A stretch of DNA of 64,000 bases, taken from positions 1 to 64,000 of the forward strand of contig DATLGL010000042.1 in assembly GCA_035540495.1 (NCBI GenBank), written 5' to 3'. Origin of the DNA: DASVEG01 sp035540495. GTDB taxonomy: Bacteria; Actinomycetota; Acidimicrobiia; Acidimicrobiales; CADCTF01. Positions 15,451-26,126 of this stretch are shown piece after piece. Each line of letters starts with the position of its first letter. The first letter of the stretch is position 1. The notes beneath the pieces are model-generated. The model was not told where the DNA came from, made no database searches, and saw only the letters and a list, made by a program, of their open reading frames with translations. Both the position numbers and the translations under genes were made by a program.

Positions 15451-16098
15451 GTGGGGGACGCGATCACGACCACGCTCGACTACGACGGAGGCCGCGTAGT
15501 CACTGCCCACGTCCCGGAGGATGGGATCGATGCCGTCGTCTTCGCTGCTGACGGCGGATGGCACGGCGCCCGCTTGGTCGATGCGCTCGAACGAGCAGGA
15601 GCCACTTCGGTGGCGGTGGTTGCCGTCGACGGGATGCCGCACGACGAGGGGCGGTTCTCCGAGTACGTGCCGGGCATCGACGACGGCAGGTTCGCCGCGC
15701 ACGAGTCGTTCTTCGTGGACGATGTGCGCACGTGGGTCGAGTCTGCGATCGACGTCGAGCTGGGGTCGCAGAGCACAGCGGTGTGGGGTGCGTCGCTCGG
15801 CGCGGAGTTCGCTCTTGCTATGGGCATGCGTCACCCCGACGTGTTCGGTGCGGTCTTCTCGGCGTCGCCCGGTGGTGGGTACCGCCCGCCGATCGCGTTC
15901 GCCTCAGCGCTTCCTGCGGTGTACCTCGTGGCCGGCAGTGACGAGCCGTTCTTCGCCGAGAACGCCAAGCGGTGGCTCGAGGCACTCGAAGGTGCGTCCG
16001 CCGACGTGATCATGCACGTTCGCAAAGGCGATCACGGTGGCGCGTTCTGGTACGAGGAGCTGCCTCTGATGGTCGCGTGGGCGTTCCGCGGCGACTGA
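15451..16098 (+). CDS. Putative alpha/beta-hydrolase esterase
   Basis: The roughly 215-residue protein has a nucleophile elbow GASLGAE (WGASLGAEFALAMGMRHP), an acid-containing VAGSDEPFF and a C-terminal KGDHGGAFWYEELP with the catalytic His. This matches the enterochelin-esterase/Esterase_D-like group. The start is uncertain: GTG 15451 lies 13 bases after AGGGGAG, whereas TTG 15439 is almost adjacent to it. The substrate is unknown. It is followed 13 bases later by the GNAT gene on the same strand. Confidence 0.85.
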   Translation: MGDAITTTLDYDGGRVVTAHVPEDGIDAVVFAADGGWHGARLVDALERAGATSVAVVAVDGMPHDEGRFSEYVPGIDDGRFAAHESFFVDDVRTWVESAIDVELGSQSTAVWGASLGAEFALAMGMRHPDVFGAVFSASPGGGYRPPIAFASALPAVYLVAGSDEPFFAENAKRWLEALEGASADVIMHVRKGDHGGAFWYEELPLMVAWAFRGD

Positions 16099-16111
16099 AA
16101 GCGAGTGGGCG

Positions 16112-16978
16112 ATGGCACGGTGTGTGGGGCGGAGCCAAAGGACAGGGGAGCAGTGCGGCCGCAGCGCCGCCGCCGGCGCGACCACCTGCTACTACCACGG
16201 CGAGCGACTCGCCGAGACGACCGCCGCGCCACGCAGCCGTCCTCGCCGTCCTGGGCGCGGGGGATCGCCGCCCGGCGCGTTCACCACGAGGTTGTTGTCG
16301 AAGCGCACGTGGAGCGACTTCGAGCGCCTCTTCGCACCAGGAACCGGATGGGGTCGTTGTGCATGCCTCTTCGCGCTCGACGCATCACGCGCGACGCGCG
16401 GCGGGACGTGGGCCCAGCAACGTGAGACCAACCTCTCGACGATGCGCTCGTTGCTCGATGCCGGACGGTCACACGGGATCCTCGTGTACGACGGCCGGAC
16501 GCCGGTCGGGTGGTGCCAGTTCGTGAGGCGTCAGCACCTACGTCCGGCGCTGATCGGTCGATCGGAAGCCGAATGGTTCATCACCTGTTTCGTGGTCTCT
16601 CCGCAACATCGCGGCAACGGTGCGACGTCGGTGGCTCTACGTGCCGCGGTCGACGCCATCGCCAGCAACGGCGGAGGAGTCGTTGAGGCCTATGCCACGG
16701 CGATCGCACCTGGGCCGCCGCCGACAGCGAAGAACAAGGACCTGTACGAGGAAGGCGGTGTCCTGTTCTGGGGCGGCACACCACGGGTCCAGTACGGCCT
16801 GGAGGTCGACGGGGTCGGCCCCGTCGCTGCGCTGTTCCGCAGCCGCCGGTCGATGCACAACGCTCCACTCGGTGGCACCGTCGACCTCTACCGGCGGGAA
16901 GGGTTCCAGGCGGTCGAGATCCTCCCTCGCCCGAAGTCGGCGCTCGTCGACCGGATCGTGATGCGGCGCCGCGTCTGA
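16112..16978 (+). CDS. GNAT acetyltransferase with N-terminal Cys/His cluster
   Basis: Residues 1-30 carry a compact Cys/His pattern (ARCVGRSQRTGEQCG, then TTCYYHGERL): Cys4, Cys15, Cys26 and His29. It is spaced like small zinc-binding tags seen at protein termini. A basic proline-rich linker follows. The rest is a GNAT fold with FITCFVVSPQHRGNGATSVA as acetyl-CoA loop and DLYRREGFQAVEILPRPKSA at the end. It resembles uncharacterised GNATs with a conserved ELYRREGF-type tail. The N-terminal tag may bind metal or RNA/DNA; its presence on a GNAT is uncommon in my experience. Confidence 0.85.
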   Translation: MARCVGRSQRTGEQCGRSAAAGATTCYYHGERLAETTAAPRSRPRRPGRGGSPPGAFTTRLLSKRTWSDFERLFAPGTGWGRCACLFALDASRATRGGTWAQQRETNLSTMRSLLDAGRSHGILVYDGRTPVGWCQFVRRQHLRPALIGRSEAEWFITCFVVSPQHRGNGATSVALRAAVDAIASNGGGVVEAYATAIAPGPPPTAKNKDLYEEGGVLFWGGTPRVQYGLEVDGVGPVAALFRSRRSMHNAPLGGTVDLYRREGFQAVEILPRPKSALVDRIVMRRRV

Positions 16979-17004
16979 CGGTGTGTCTCCCGCGACGGGC
17001 GCGC

Positions 17005-17418
17005 CTACGTCGGGAACGCGCGCCGAACCCAGTCGCGCTCGGCTTCGAAGGTGAGCGCCTGCACCGCTTCATCGACCTGGAGCCACTCGACGACGAACTG
17101 CGGTTCGCTTTCCACCCGGGAACTGCTCAGCGCCGTCGCTGCGAAGTAGGTCTCCGACCTCCGCACGTGGGTTGGCCCGCTCGTGGGGCTGTCGTAGTCG
17201 AACTCGACGATCTTCGTTCCGAGCGGCCGCACCACCTCGACGTCGACGTAACCGCTCTCCTCCCGGAGCTCGCGAACGGCCGCGGTGACAGCGTCCTCGT
17301 CCGGTTCGATGTGACCCTTCGGCAGCCGAACCTCGTTGGTCCTCCGGAGGACGAGGACACGTCCGCTCGCATCACTGAGGACAACACCTGCAGCGTCGTA
17401 CTGGATCTGCCGGCTCAC
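17005..17418 (-). CDS. Nudix hydrolase
   Basis: The 137-residue protein carries a perfect Nudix box, GHIEPDEDAVTAAVRELREE followed by SGY, matching GX5EX7REUXEEXGU. It hydrolyses a nucleoside diphosphate linked to another moiety; RRTNEVRLPKGHIEP resembles the diadenosine-polyphosphate or general house-cleaning class. GTG 17418 starts right at the conserved fold but its GGAGG is only one base away. ATG 17460 would add 14 residues (MGAFCGKSGDRLGG). Either is possible. Confidence 0.88.
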   Translation of the reverse strand: MSRQIQYDAAGVVLSDASGRVLVLRRTNEVRLPKGHIEPDEDAVTAAVRELREESGYVDVEVVRPLGTKIVEFDYDSPTSGPTHVRRSETYFAATALSSSRVESEPQFVVEWLQVDEAVQALTFEAERDWVRRAFPT

Positions 17419-17624
17419 GCCTCCGAGTCTGTCGCCCGACTTGCCGCAGAAGGCGCCCATCGGTCCGGCAGTGGGTGGTGTCGCAGCGGTCGTCGCGAAG
17501 TCGAGGTCGCTTGCGTTCGTGAGCCTCGTCTGGGCGTTCCACATCGGCGTCGATCGACTCCTCGGTTACGGGCTCAAGCTGCGCGAGCGCTTCACGAGCA
17601 CGCACCTCGGCGAGATCGGCAGAG

Positions 17625-18389
17625 TCAGTCGGCCCGAAGCTTGAACGTGGCGCCGGTGGCGTCACTGGCGACGGCGAGCCGCCCGTACGGAGTGGTCTCG
17701 GCGGGCATCACCGTCTTGCCGCCGAGGCGTTCGACCTCGGCCAACGTCGAGTCGACATCGTCGACAGCGAAGTACACCGACCAGTGGCTCGGCACGCCCT
17801 CGGGCAGGAAAGCGCTCGCGTCCATGACACCCGCGTTCTCGCCGTCGCCGACGCTGAGCACCGCGTACCGGAAGTCGGGGCTCTCGTTCGAGCGGTCGAC
17901 GTTCGCCCAGCCGAACACCTTCTCGTAGAACCTGAGCGCCGTGTCGTAGTCGCGGGTGTGGAGCTCCCAGTGGCACGGTGCGCCCGAGGTCGCGACGACA
18001 CCGCCACGGTGCTGGCCCGGCTGCCACATGCCGATCGCCGCACCGGTGGGGTCGCCGACCATCGCCATCACGCCGAGATCGCCGACGGGCATGGCGTCGA
18101 CGTGCACCTCGCCGCCGTTCTCCTTCGTCGCTCCGACCGCCGCTGCCGCATCGGGCACGGTCAGATAGACCGACCACACGTCGGGCATTCCGCCCGGCTG
18201 GGCCTGCATGAGCCCGGCGACCATCTCACCTCGGAGCGAGAAGTTCACGTAGCCGCCGAAGTCGGGCCCCGTGCTCTCGGCGGTCCACCCGAAGAGGCTC
18301 CCGTAGAACTCGATGCTCTTGTCGATGTCGGACGACATCAGGTCGACCCAGCAGGGCGCGCCGGGTGGGACGTCTTCGCGGATGGTCAT
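17625..18389 (-). CDS. Two-domain VOC-family protein
   Basis: The 254-residue protein has two tandem glyoxalase-like domains. The first opens GAPCWVDLMSSDIDKSIEFY with GSLFGW, and the second GAPCHWELHTRDYDTALRFY with EKVFGW. Each ends in a PTGA/ATGATFKL-type strand. Such tandem VOC proteins occur widely in actinobacteria with unknown ligands. ATG 18389 has GGAAGGGG about six bases upstream, and the much longer open frame is antisense shadow. It is divergent from a deazaflavin nitroreductase gene with a 115-base gap. Confidence 0.92.
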   Translation of the reverse strand: MTIREDVPPGAPCWVDLMSSDIDKSIEFYGSLFGWTAESTGPDFGGYVNFSLRGEMVAGLMQAQPGGMPDVWSVYLTVPDAAAAVGATKENGGEVHVDAMPVGDLGVMAMVGDPTGAAIGMWQPGQHRGGVVATSGAPCHWELHTRDYDTALRFYEKVFGWANVDRSNESPDFRYAVLSVGDGENAGVMDASAFLPEGVPSHWSVYFAVDDVDSTLAEVERLGGKTVMPAETTPYGRLAVASDATGATFKLRAD

Positions 18390-18504
18390 GGTGTCCCCTT
18401 CCTTGGCTTCGAGGTTGTTCATCTGCCGGTACGACGACCACGGCCTCGCGAACTCATCGCGGACGTCGAGGAATGTCACGCGACGACCGGCGTTGACGTC
18501 AGGC

Positions 18505-18921
18505 ATGGACCCGAACGACTTCAACGCGGCGATCATCGAGGAGTTCCGCGCCAACGGCGGCAAAGTGGGCGGACGGTTCCAGGGCGCGCCGATGATCCTC
18601 GTCCACCATCGGGGGGCGAAGACCGGGCAGGAACGGGTGTCGCCGCTCGTGTACCAGGCGGTCGGCGATGCCTTCGTCGTGTTCGGCTCGAAGGGAGGCG
18701 CGCCGACGCACCCGCAGTGGTACTGGAACCTCGTCGCCAACCCCGACACCGTTGTCGAGGTCGGCACCGAGACGATCGAGGTGCGGGCGCGAGTCGCCGA
18801 AGGTGAGGAGCGGGAGCGGATCTGGTCGAAGCAGAAGGAGCTCATGCCCGGCTTCGCCGACTACGAGAAGAGGGCTCAGGGGCGCGAGATCCCCGTGGTC
18901 GTCCTCGAGCGGCGGGCGTAG
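18505..18921 (+). CDS. F420-type deazaflavin-dependent nitroreductase family protein
   Basis: The 138-residue protein shows FNAAIIEEFRANGGKVGG, PMILVHHRGAKTGQERVSPL, then GGAPTHPQWYWNLVANPD. These are the hallmarks of the split-barrel Ddn/DUF385 family, which binds reduced F420 and reduces quinones, nitroimidazoles or other electrophiles. All core segments are present, unlike the broken relative at 2999-3465. ATG 18505. It implies that the organism makes F420, as expected of actinobacteria. Confidence 0.93.
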   Translation: MDPNDFNAAIIEEFRANGGKVGGRFQGAPMILVHHRGAKTGQERVSPLVYQAVGDAFVVFGSKGGAPTHPQWYWNLVANPDTVVEVGTETIEVRARVAEGEERERIWSKQKELMPGFADYEKRAQGREIPVVVLERRA

Positions 18922-18928
18922 CGGAGGG

Positions 18929-20131
18929 TCAGGCCGCCTTCTCGAGGATGTGCACGCCGCAGGCTTGGCCGAGCCCGATCACATGGGCGAGGCCCACCTT
19001 CGCGCCCGCGATCTGACGGTCGCCCGCCTCCCCGCGGAGGTGGTGGCAGATCTCCCAGATGTTCGCGATGCCGGTGGCGCCGATGGGGTGTCCCTTCGAC
19101 TGCAGGCCGCCCGACACGTTCACCGGCGTGGTCCCATCACGCCACGGCGCACCCGACTCGAAGAACGACACCGCCTCGCCCTCCTTGCAGAGCATGAGGT
19201 TGTCGTAGTGGACGAGCTCGGCGGTTGCGAAGCAGTCGTGCAGCTCGACGAGGTCAAGATCCTCGGGCGCGACCCCGGCCGCCTCGTACGCCTGCTGTGC
19301 CGCCTGGCGGGTGAGCGTGTTGACGTCCGGGAGGATCTGGCACGCCTCCTGCCACGGGTCGGTCGTGAGTACCGACGCCGACACCTTCACCGCTCGCTTC
19401 TGCTGCTCGGTCGACAGCGACTTCAGGCGCTCGCCCGACACGACGACGGCGGCAGCGGCTCCGTCACAGTTCGCGGAGCACATCGGCCGGGTGTTCGGGT
19501 AGGCGATCATCACGTCGTTCTTGATCTCGTCGAGCGTGAACCGCTTCTGGTAGGTCGCGAGCGGGTTCAGCGTCGAGTGCGCGTGGTTCTTCTCCGAGAT
19601 CCGAGCGAACACGTCGAAGTTCGCGCCGCCGTACTTGTGGCCGTACTCCATGCCGACCTGCGCGAACACGCCAGGCATCGACGCCGTGCCGATACGCCCG
19701 TCGGTCGACCCGACGGCACCGAAGCGACCTGACGGCGTCCACTCGTCCTTGCTCGGGCGCTGGCCACCGCCGCCGAGGAGCCCCGCTCCGGCCAGCTTCT
19801 CGACGCCGACGGCGAGCCCCATGTCGCACTCGCCTGCCTTGACGGCCATGATCGCCGTGCGCAGTGCCGTGGCGCCGGTCGCGCATGCGTTCGCGACGTT
19901 GTAGACGGGGATCCCGGTCTGGCCGATCTGCTTCTGTAGCTGCTGACCGACGCCGGCGTTCGCGTTCATGAGGCTGCCGCAGGCGAGGATGCCCATGTCC
20001 TTCATCTTCACGCCACCGTCGGCGAGTGCTGCTCGGGCGGCCTCGGCGGCCAGATCGACCACGTCCTTGTCCGGGTGCTTCCCGAACTTGGTCATGTGGA
20101 TGCCGAGGATCCAGATGTCGTCGGTTGCCAT
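18929..20131 (-). CDS. Thiolase/lipid-transfer protein (SCP-x, Ltp2 type)
   Basis: The 400-residue thiolase-fold enzyme has Cys83 in NVANACATGATALRTAI as nucleophile. It also has ELHDCFATAELVHYDNL and the C-terminal SGGLQSKGHPIGATGIANIW. It belongs to the branch of lipid-transfer thiolases, which in actinobacteria include retro-aldolases of sterol side-chain degradation that work with a DUF35 partner. The next gene is exactly such a partner (stop to start 16 bases), which supports this reading. Substrate is unproven. Confidence 0.9.
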   Translation of the reverse strand: MATDDIWILGIHMTKFGKHPDKDVVDLAAEAARAALADGGVKMKDMGILACGSLMNANAGVGQQLQKQIGQTGIPVYNVANACATGATALRTAIMAVKAGECDMGLAVGVEKLAGAGLLGGGGQRPSKDEWTPSGRFGAVGSTDGRIGTASMPGVFAQVGMEYGHKYGGANFDVFARISEKNHAHSTLNPLATYQKRFTLDEIKNDVMIAYPNTRPMCSANCDGAAAAVVVSGERLKSLSTEQQKRAVKVSASVLTTDPWQEACQILPDVNTLTRQAAQQAYEAAGVAPEDLDLVELHDCFATAELVHYDNLMLCKEGEAVSFFESGAPWRDGTTPVNVSGGLQSKGHPIGATGIANIWEICHHLRGEAGDRQIAGAKVGLAHVIGLGQACGVHILEKAA

Positions 20132-20147
20132 TGCTTCTCCTGTCCCC

Positions 20148-20543
20148 CTACGCGATCGGCTCGAAGCCGAAGTTGATCGCCTCGGTGCCGTTGCTGTCGG
20201 TCCCGACCGGAACCGTCGTCAGCCGCACCTTCATCCCGAGCTGCACGTGCTCCGGCGTCGGCTCGATGTTCACCAGGTTGCCTCGCACGCTCGTCCCGTC
20301 GCAGTCGAACACGCCCGCGACGAACGGCACCGGGACACCGGGTGCGGCGAACGTCACGATCGTGAACGCCCGCAGTTCGCCCTCGGTCGGGATGTCGACC
20401 TTCGTGAACTCGTCGCCTTCGCACGACGCGCACGCGTTGCGCCGATCGAAGAACCGGGCGCCGCAGCTCGTGCACTCATTGGCGACCAAGTGGGGTTCGG
20501 GCTCGAGCGCCAGGTACTCGACGAAGGGCACGCGGTTGGCCAT
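20148..20543 (-). CDS. DUF35-type zinc-ribbon/OB-fold acyl-CoA-associated protein
   Basis: The 131-residue protein has a rubredoxin-like zinc ribbon near residues 24-41 (ECTSCGARFF, then NACASCEG) followed by an OB fold (GELRAFTIVTFAAPGVPVPF). Such proteins associate with thiolases and help bind acyl-CoA substrates. The gene is directly upstream of the SCP-x thiolase in one operon, so the two probably form a complex. ATG 20543 directly precedes the family-like sequence. Confidence 0.92.
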   Translation of the reverse strand: MANRVPFVEYLALEPEPHLVANECTSCGARFFDRRNACASCEGDEFTKVDIPTEGELRAFTIVTFAAPGVPVPFVAGVFDCDGTSVRGNLVNIEPTPEHVQLGMKVRLTTVPVGTDSNGTEAINFGFEPIA

Positions 20544-20599
20544 GGCCGAGAGGTCTATCGCGAGCTGCCGCCGCGAGTCGACCTCCCGTATGCGATGAC

Positions 20600-21439
20600 T
20601 CAGATGCCGTAGCTCTTCGCGAGCAGATCGCGGAGCTGTTCCGGCGGGGTCGCGCCTCGCGCCTCGACGATGAAGCCGGACTCGGGCGGCACGACCACCC
20701 TCGCCGGCGGTGGGTCGGCCTCGATAGCGTCGGCAACCGCAACTGCGACCGCCCGGGGATCGTCGTTCTGCCGCATGGATGCGGCGTGGTTGCGAACGAG
20801 CGTCGACAGCGGCTCGGCGTACGGCGACGACGGATCGACCGATGCCAGGACCTCGTCGACGTCCTGCGTCATCCGGGTGTCGTACGCACCTGGCGCCACG
20901 TTCGTGACGGCTATCCCGAAGCGCCCGACTTCGCCTGCGAGGCTCTCGCCGATGGCATCCAGTGCGTGCTTCGACGCCGCGTAGGCGGCGAGGAACGGCG
21001 GCGCGACGAAGGCGGCGATCGACGTGACGTTCACGATGTGACCGCTGCGGCGCTCGCGCATGTGGGGGAGCGCGGCCTGGATCACGCGCAGCGCGCCTAG
21101 GACGTTGGTGTCGAAGACCGCGGCGAACTCGTCGACCGCCGTCTCCTCGACCGCTCCGGCGGTGCCGATCCCTGCGTTGTTCACGACCACGTCGAGCCGC
21201 CCGTGCCGAGCGATGACGGTCTTGATCGCTCGGCGTACGGAACCGGTGTCGGTGACGTCGAGCGTCTCCACCTCGAGCGCCGCTCCGTCGCCGTCGCCGT
21301 CCGCGATGGTGGCGCGAAGGGCCTCGGAATGGGCCGGATCCCGCATCGTCGCCACGACCCGATGGCCACGCCGCACCAGTTCTGCGGCGGTGAGGAGACC
21401 GAAACCGCTCGACGTGCCCGTGACGAGGATGACACCCAT
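20600..21439 (-). CDS. Short-chain dehydrogenase/reductase
   Basis: The 279-residue SDR has TGTSSGFG for cofactor binding, NNAGIGTAG, and the catalytic YAASK preceded by VTSIAAFV. PGAYDTRM follows. It oxidises or reduces an alcohol/ketone with NAD(P)(H). It lies 56 bases upstream of the DUF35-thiolase pair on the same strand and may belong to the same catabolic unit. ATG 21439 begins the Rossmann strand directly. Confidence 0.93.
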   Translation of the reverse strand: MGVILVTGTSSGFGLLTAAELVRRGHRVVATMRDPAHSEALRATIADGDGDGAALEVETLDVTDTGSVRRAIKTVIARHGRLDVVVNNAGIGTAGAVEETAVDEFAAVFDTNVLGALRVIQAALPHMRERRSGHIVNVTSIAAFVAPPFLAAYAASKHALDAIGESLAGEVGRFGIAVTNVAPGAYDTRMTQDVDEVLASVDPSSPYAEPLSTLVRNHAASMRQNDDPRAVAVAVADAIEADPPPARVVVPPESGFIVEARGATPPEQLRDLLAKSYGI

Positions 21440-21576
21440 GGCCCAAGTGTGGTCGCGGCCGGACGTGCGCACACGGGGGCTAGTCCTTGCTCAAGACGTG
21501 ACTAGTTCGTGCCGATGCAATGCCTGGCGGGTTCCCCTGCCGGCGGCGGCGAAGGACGAACCATGGTGGTTGCATC

Positions 21577-21744
21577 GTGACGGGCGCAGAGCGGGAGGAG
21601 TCCCCGCTGAACCGGCTCCGCATCGCGCGTCGAGCGCGGCAGTCGGCGCTGCAGAACGACCTCCGGCAGCTGCACGAGGACCTCGCGCGACTGCAGGAGT
21701 CGACCGGAGATTCGGGCCGCACAGGCGGCAAGCTGCGCCGATGA
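21577..21744 (+). CDS. Small coiled-coil protein (55 aa)
   Basis: GTG 21577 encodes 55 residues rich in Arg, Leu and Glu (NRLRIARRARQSALQNDLRQ, then LHEDLARLQESTG), which should form an amphipathic helix or coiled coil. Its TGA overlaps the next ATG as ATGA (21741-21744). Two consecutive coupled short frames with consistent GC-rich third positions argue that both are real. No function is recognised. Confidence 0.5.
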   Translation: MTGAEREESPLNRLRIARRARQSALQNDLRQLHEDLARLQESTGDSGRTGGKLRR

Positions 21745-21926
21745 CGTCACCTCGTCTCGGTCACGCCGAGGTGGCGTCGCTCGAGATAGCGCGTCGCTTC
21801 GCTCGCACCCTGGCGACGGATGACGACCTCAGCGAGGGCGAGCGAGCCGTCATCGCTCGCGGCTTGTTGCATCACCTCGAGATCGTGTGGCGGGCGGTCG
21901 CACCCGCGTCCAGCGAGCGCAGGTGA
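21741..21926 (+). CDS. Small helical protein (61 aa)
   Basis: This 61-residue protein is predicted all-helical (HAEVASLEIARRFARTLATD, then GERAVIARGLLHHLEIVWRA). The ATGA overlap with the preceding frame implies coupled translation, so the pair could be two subunits of one complex or a toxin-antitoxin-like module. There is no family evidence for either. It is convergent with the UvrA paralogue. Confidence 0.5.
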   Translation: MTSPRLGHAEVASLEIARRFARTLATDDDLSEGERAVIARGLLHHLEIVWRAVAPASSERR

Positions 21927-21970
21927 TCACCCGCCGCTGAGGACGCCAGCGGTCGTTGGGCGGCGCTGCG

Positions 21971-24367
<2,397 letters not shown>

Positions 24368-24426
24368 GACGTCGATCTAAGCAGCTGGGCTGCGGGCGGC
24401 CTGGCGGCCACGGCTCACCCGCTTGG

Positions 24427-25650
24427 CTAGACGCGCTCGATGATGATCGCCGGGGCCATGCCGCCGGCGGCGCACATGGTGACGAGGCCGACCTGCTTGT
24501 CCTGGCGCTCGAGCTCGTCGAGGATCGTGCCGATCAGGATCGCCCCGGTGGCGCCGATCGGGTGACCGAGGGCCATGGCTCCACCGTTGACGTTGACCTT
24601 GTCGCGGTCGAGGTCGAGGTCGCGCTGGAACTTCTCGGAGACGACGGCGAACGCCTCGTTGATCTCCCAGAGATCGATGTCGTCCACCGTCATCCCGGCC
24701 CGCTTCAGGACCTTCTTCGCGGCAGGCACCGGAGCGTTGAGCATCAGCGTCGGGTCGTCGCCCATGTTCGCGGACGCCACGACTCGCGCCCGCGGCTTGA
24801 GCCCGTGGGCCTTCACGTAGTCCTCGCTCGCATAGAGCACGGCGGCTGCACCGTCGACGACGCCGGAGGAGTTGCCCGCGTGGTGGACGTGCTCGATCAC
24901 GAGGTCGGGGTACTTCTGGTTGATCAGCTCGCGGAACGTGGGCGTGTTCTCGTCGCGCCGGTAGTCGGCGATCGCACCGAAGCTCGGCTGCAGGTTCGCC
25001 AGCGAGTCGGCGGTCGTGCCAGGGCGCGGGAACTCCTCGTGGTCGAGGGCGAGCGTGCCGTCGAGGTTGTAGACGGGGACGAGGCTCCTGTCGAAGCGGC
25101 CTTCCTTGATCGCGATCTCGGCTCGGCGCTGCGACTCGGCCGCGTGCTCGTCGAGCGTGCGGCGGTCGATCTTCTCCATCGACGCGATCGCATCGGCGCA
25201 CACGCCTTGGTGCGACTGCGGGTGGATCTCCTGCAGGTGCGGGTTGAGCGCGCCGATCGGCAGCGCGCCCTTCTTCGGGAGCGACATCATCTCGGTGCCG
25301 CCACCGATCACCAGATCCTCCTGGCCCGCCATGACCATGGCTGCCGCGAAGTTGTTGGCGGTGATGCCGGACCCGCAGAAGCGGTCGAGGGTGACGCCGC
25401 TGGCGCGGATGTCGTAGCCGGCGTCGAGTGCAGCCATGCGGCCGAGGTCTCCGCCCTGTTCGGACACCTGGGCGCTCGTGCCCCACACGATGTCGTCGAC
25501 CTCGGCCGTGTCGTATCCGTTGCGGTCGACGAGGGCCTTCAACACCGTCGCTGCGACGTGCTGCGGATGAAGGTGCGCGAGCGCGCCCTTGCCCTGCTTG
25601 CCGATGCCGCGGGGCGTGCGGCAGGCGTCGATGATGAAGGCTTCACCCAT
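24427..25650 (-). CDS. Acetyl-CoA acetyltransferase (thiolase)
   Basis: The 407-residue thiolase has Cys92 in TLDRFCGSGITANN as nucleophile. GGAMALGHPIGATGA and CAAGGMAPAIII carry the catalytic His and second Cys. It opens MGEAFIIDACRTPRGIGKQG. It condenses or cleaves 3-ketoacyl-CoA in fatty-acid or steroid catabolism. It is 50 bases downstream of a DUF5990-like gene and the amidohydrolase on the same strand, so it probably shares their TetR-controlled transcript. Confidence 0.95.
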   Translation of the reverse strand: MGEAFIIDACRTPRGIGKQGKGALAHLHPQHVAATVLKALVDRNGYDTAEVDDIVWGTSAQVSEQGGDLGRMAALDAGYDIRASGVTLDRFCGSGITANNFAAAMVMAGQEDLVIGGGTEMMSLPKKGALPIGALNPHLQEIHPQSHQGVCADAIASMEKIDRRTLDEHAAESQRRAEIAIKEGRFDRSLVPVYNLDGTLALDHEEFPRPGTTADSLANLQPSFGAIADYRRDENTPTFRELINQKYPDLVIEHVHHAGNSSGVVDGAAAVLYASEDYVKAHGLKPRARVVASANMGDDPTLMLNAPVPAAKKVLKRAGMTVDDIDLWEINEAFAVVSEKFQRDLDLDRDKVNVNGGAMALGHPIGATGAILIGTILDELERQDKQVGLVTMCAAGGMAPAIIIERV

Positions 25651-25700
25651 CGTGGGTCCTTTCGTCGAGGGCGTTGCGGCAGACCGTAGCGGGGCAGGCG

Positions 25701-26120
25701 TCAGCTGCTCATCCAGGTCACCTGGGGCGGACGCACGGAGGCCATCACGAGCTTGCCGTTCTGGTCGGTCAGAGCAAGGTAGGCCTCGAGTCCGCCCGTG
25801 TCGTCGCGCACCAGCCCAGGAGGGATCGCCGACAGCATCAGCTTGATGCGGCCGATCCTCGTCGGCTCGCCGCCGCCGGGATCGAGGTCGAGCCAGCACA
25901 GGTAGAGGAACCGGTCACCCGGCTTGCCGTGGACGTACGGGCTGCGGAAGTCGTCGTCGCGGTGGACGACCATGACGTCGAAGCGCGCGCTCGGCGCGTC
26001 ACCTGGAACGAGGTCGACCACCTCTGCACCCTTCTGGATGCCGAGGTGGACGTTCGAGTGCTCGCCGACGATTCGGCCTGGAAGCCGCTCGCCGACGATG
26101 CGCATCCGCAGCTGGGCCAC
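25701..26120 (-). CDS. DUF5990-like protein (139 aa)
   Basis: The product begins with a GTG at 26120, six bases after the amidohydrolase stop. It shows GRIVGEHSNVHLGIQKGAEV, VDLVPGDAPSARFDV and RSPYVHGKPGDRFLYLCW, a pattern I associate with DUF5990. Function is unknown. Position in a lipid-catabolism operon suggests a ligand-binding or accessory role. Family naming is from memory. Confidence 0.7.
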   Translation of the reverse strand: MAQLRMRIVGERLPGRIVGEHSNVHLGIQKGAEVVDLVPGDAPSARFDVMVVHRDDDFRSPYVHGKPGDRFLYLCWLDLDPGGGEPTRIGRIKLMLSAIPPGLVRDDTGGLEAYLALTDQNGKLVMASVRPPQVTWMSS

Positions 26121-26126
26121 TGCCTC

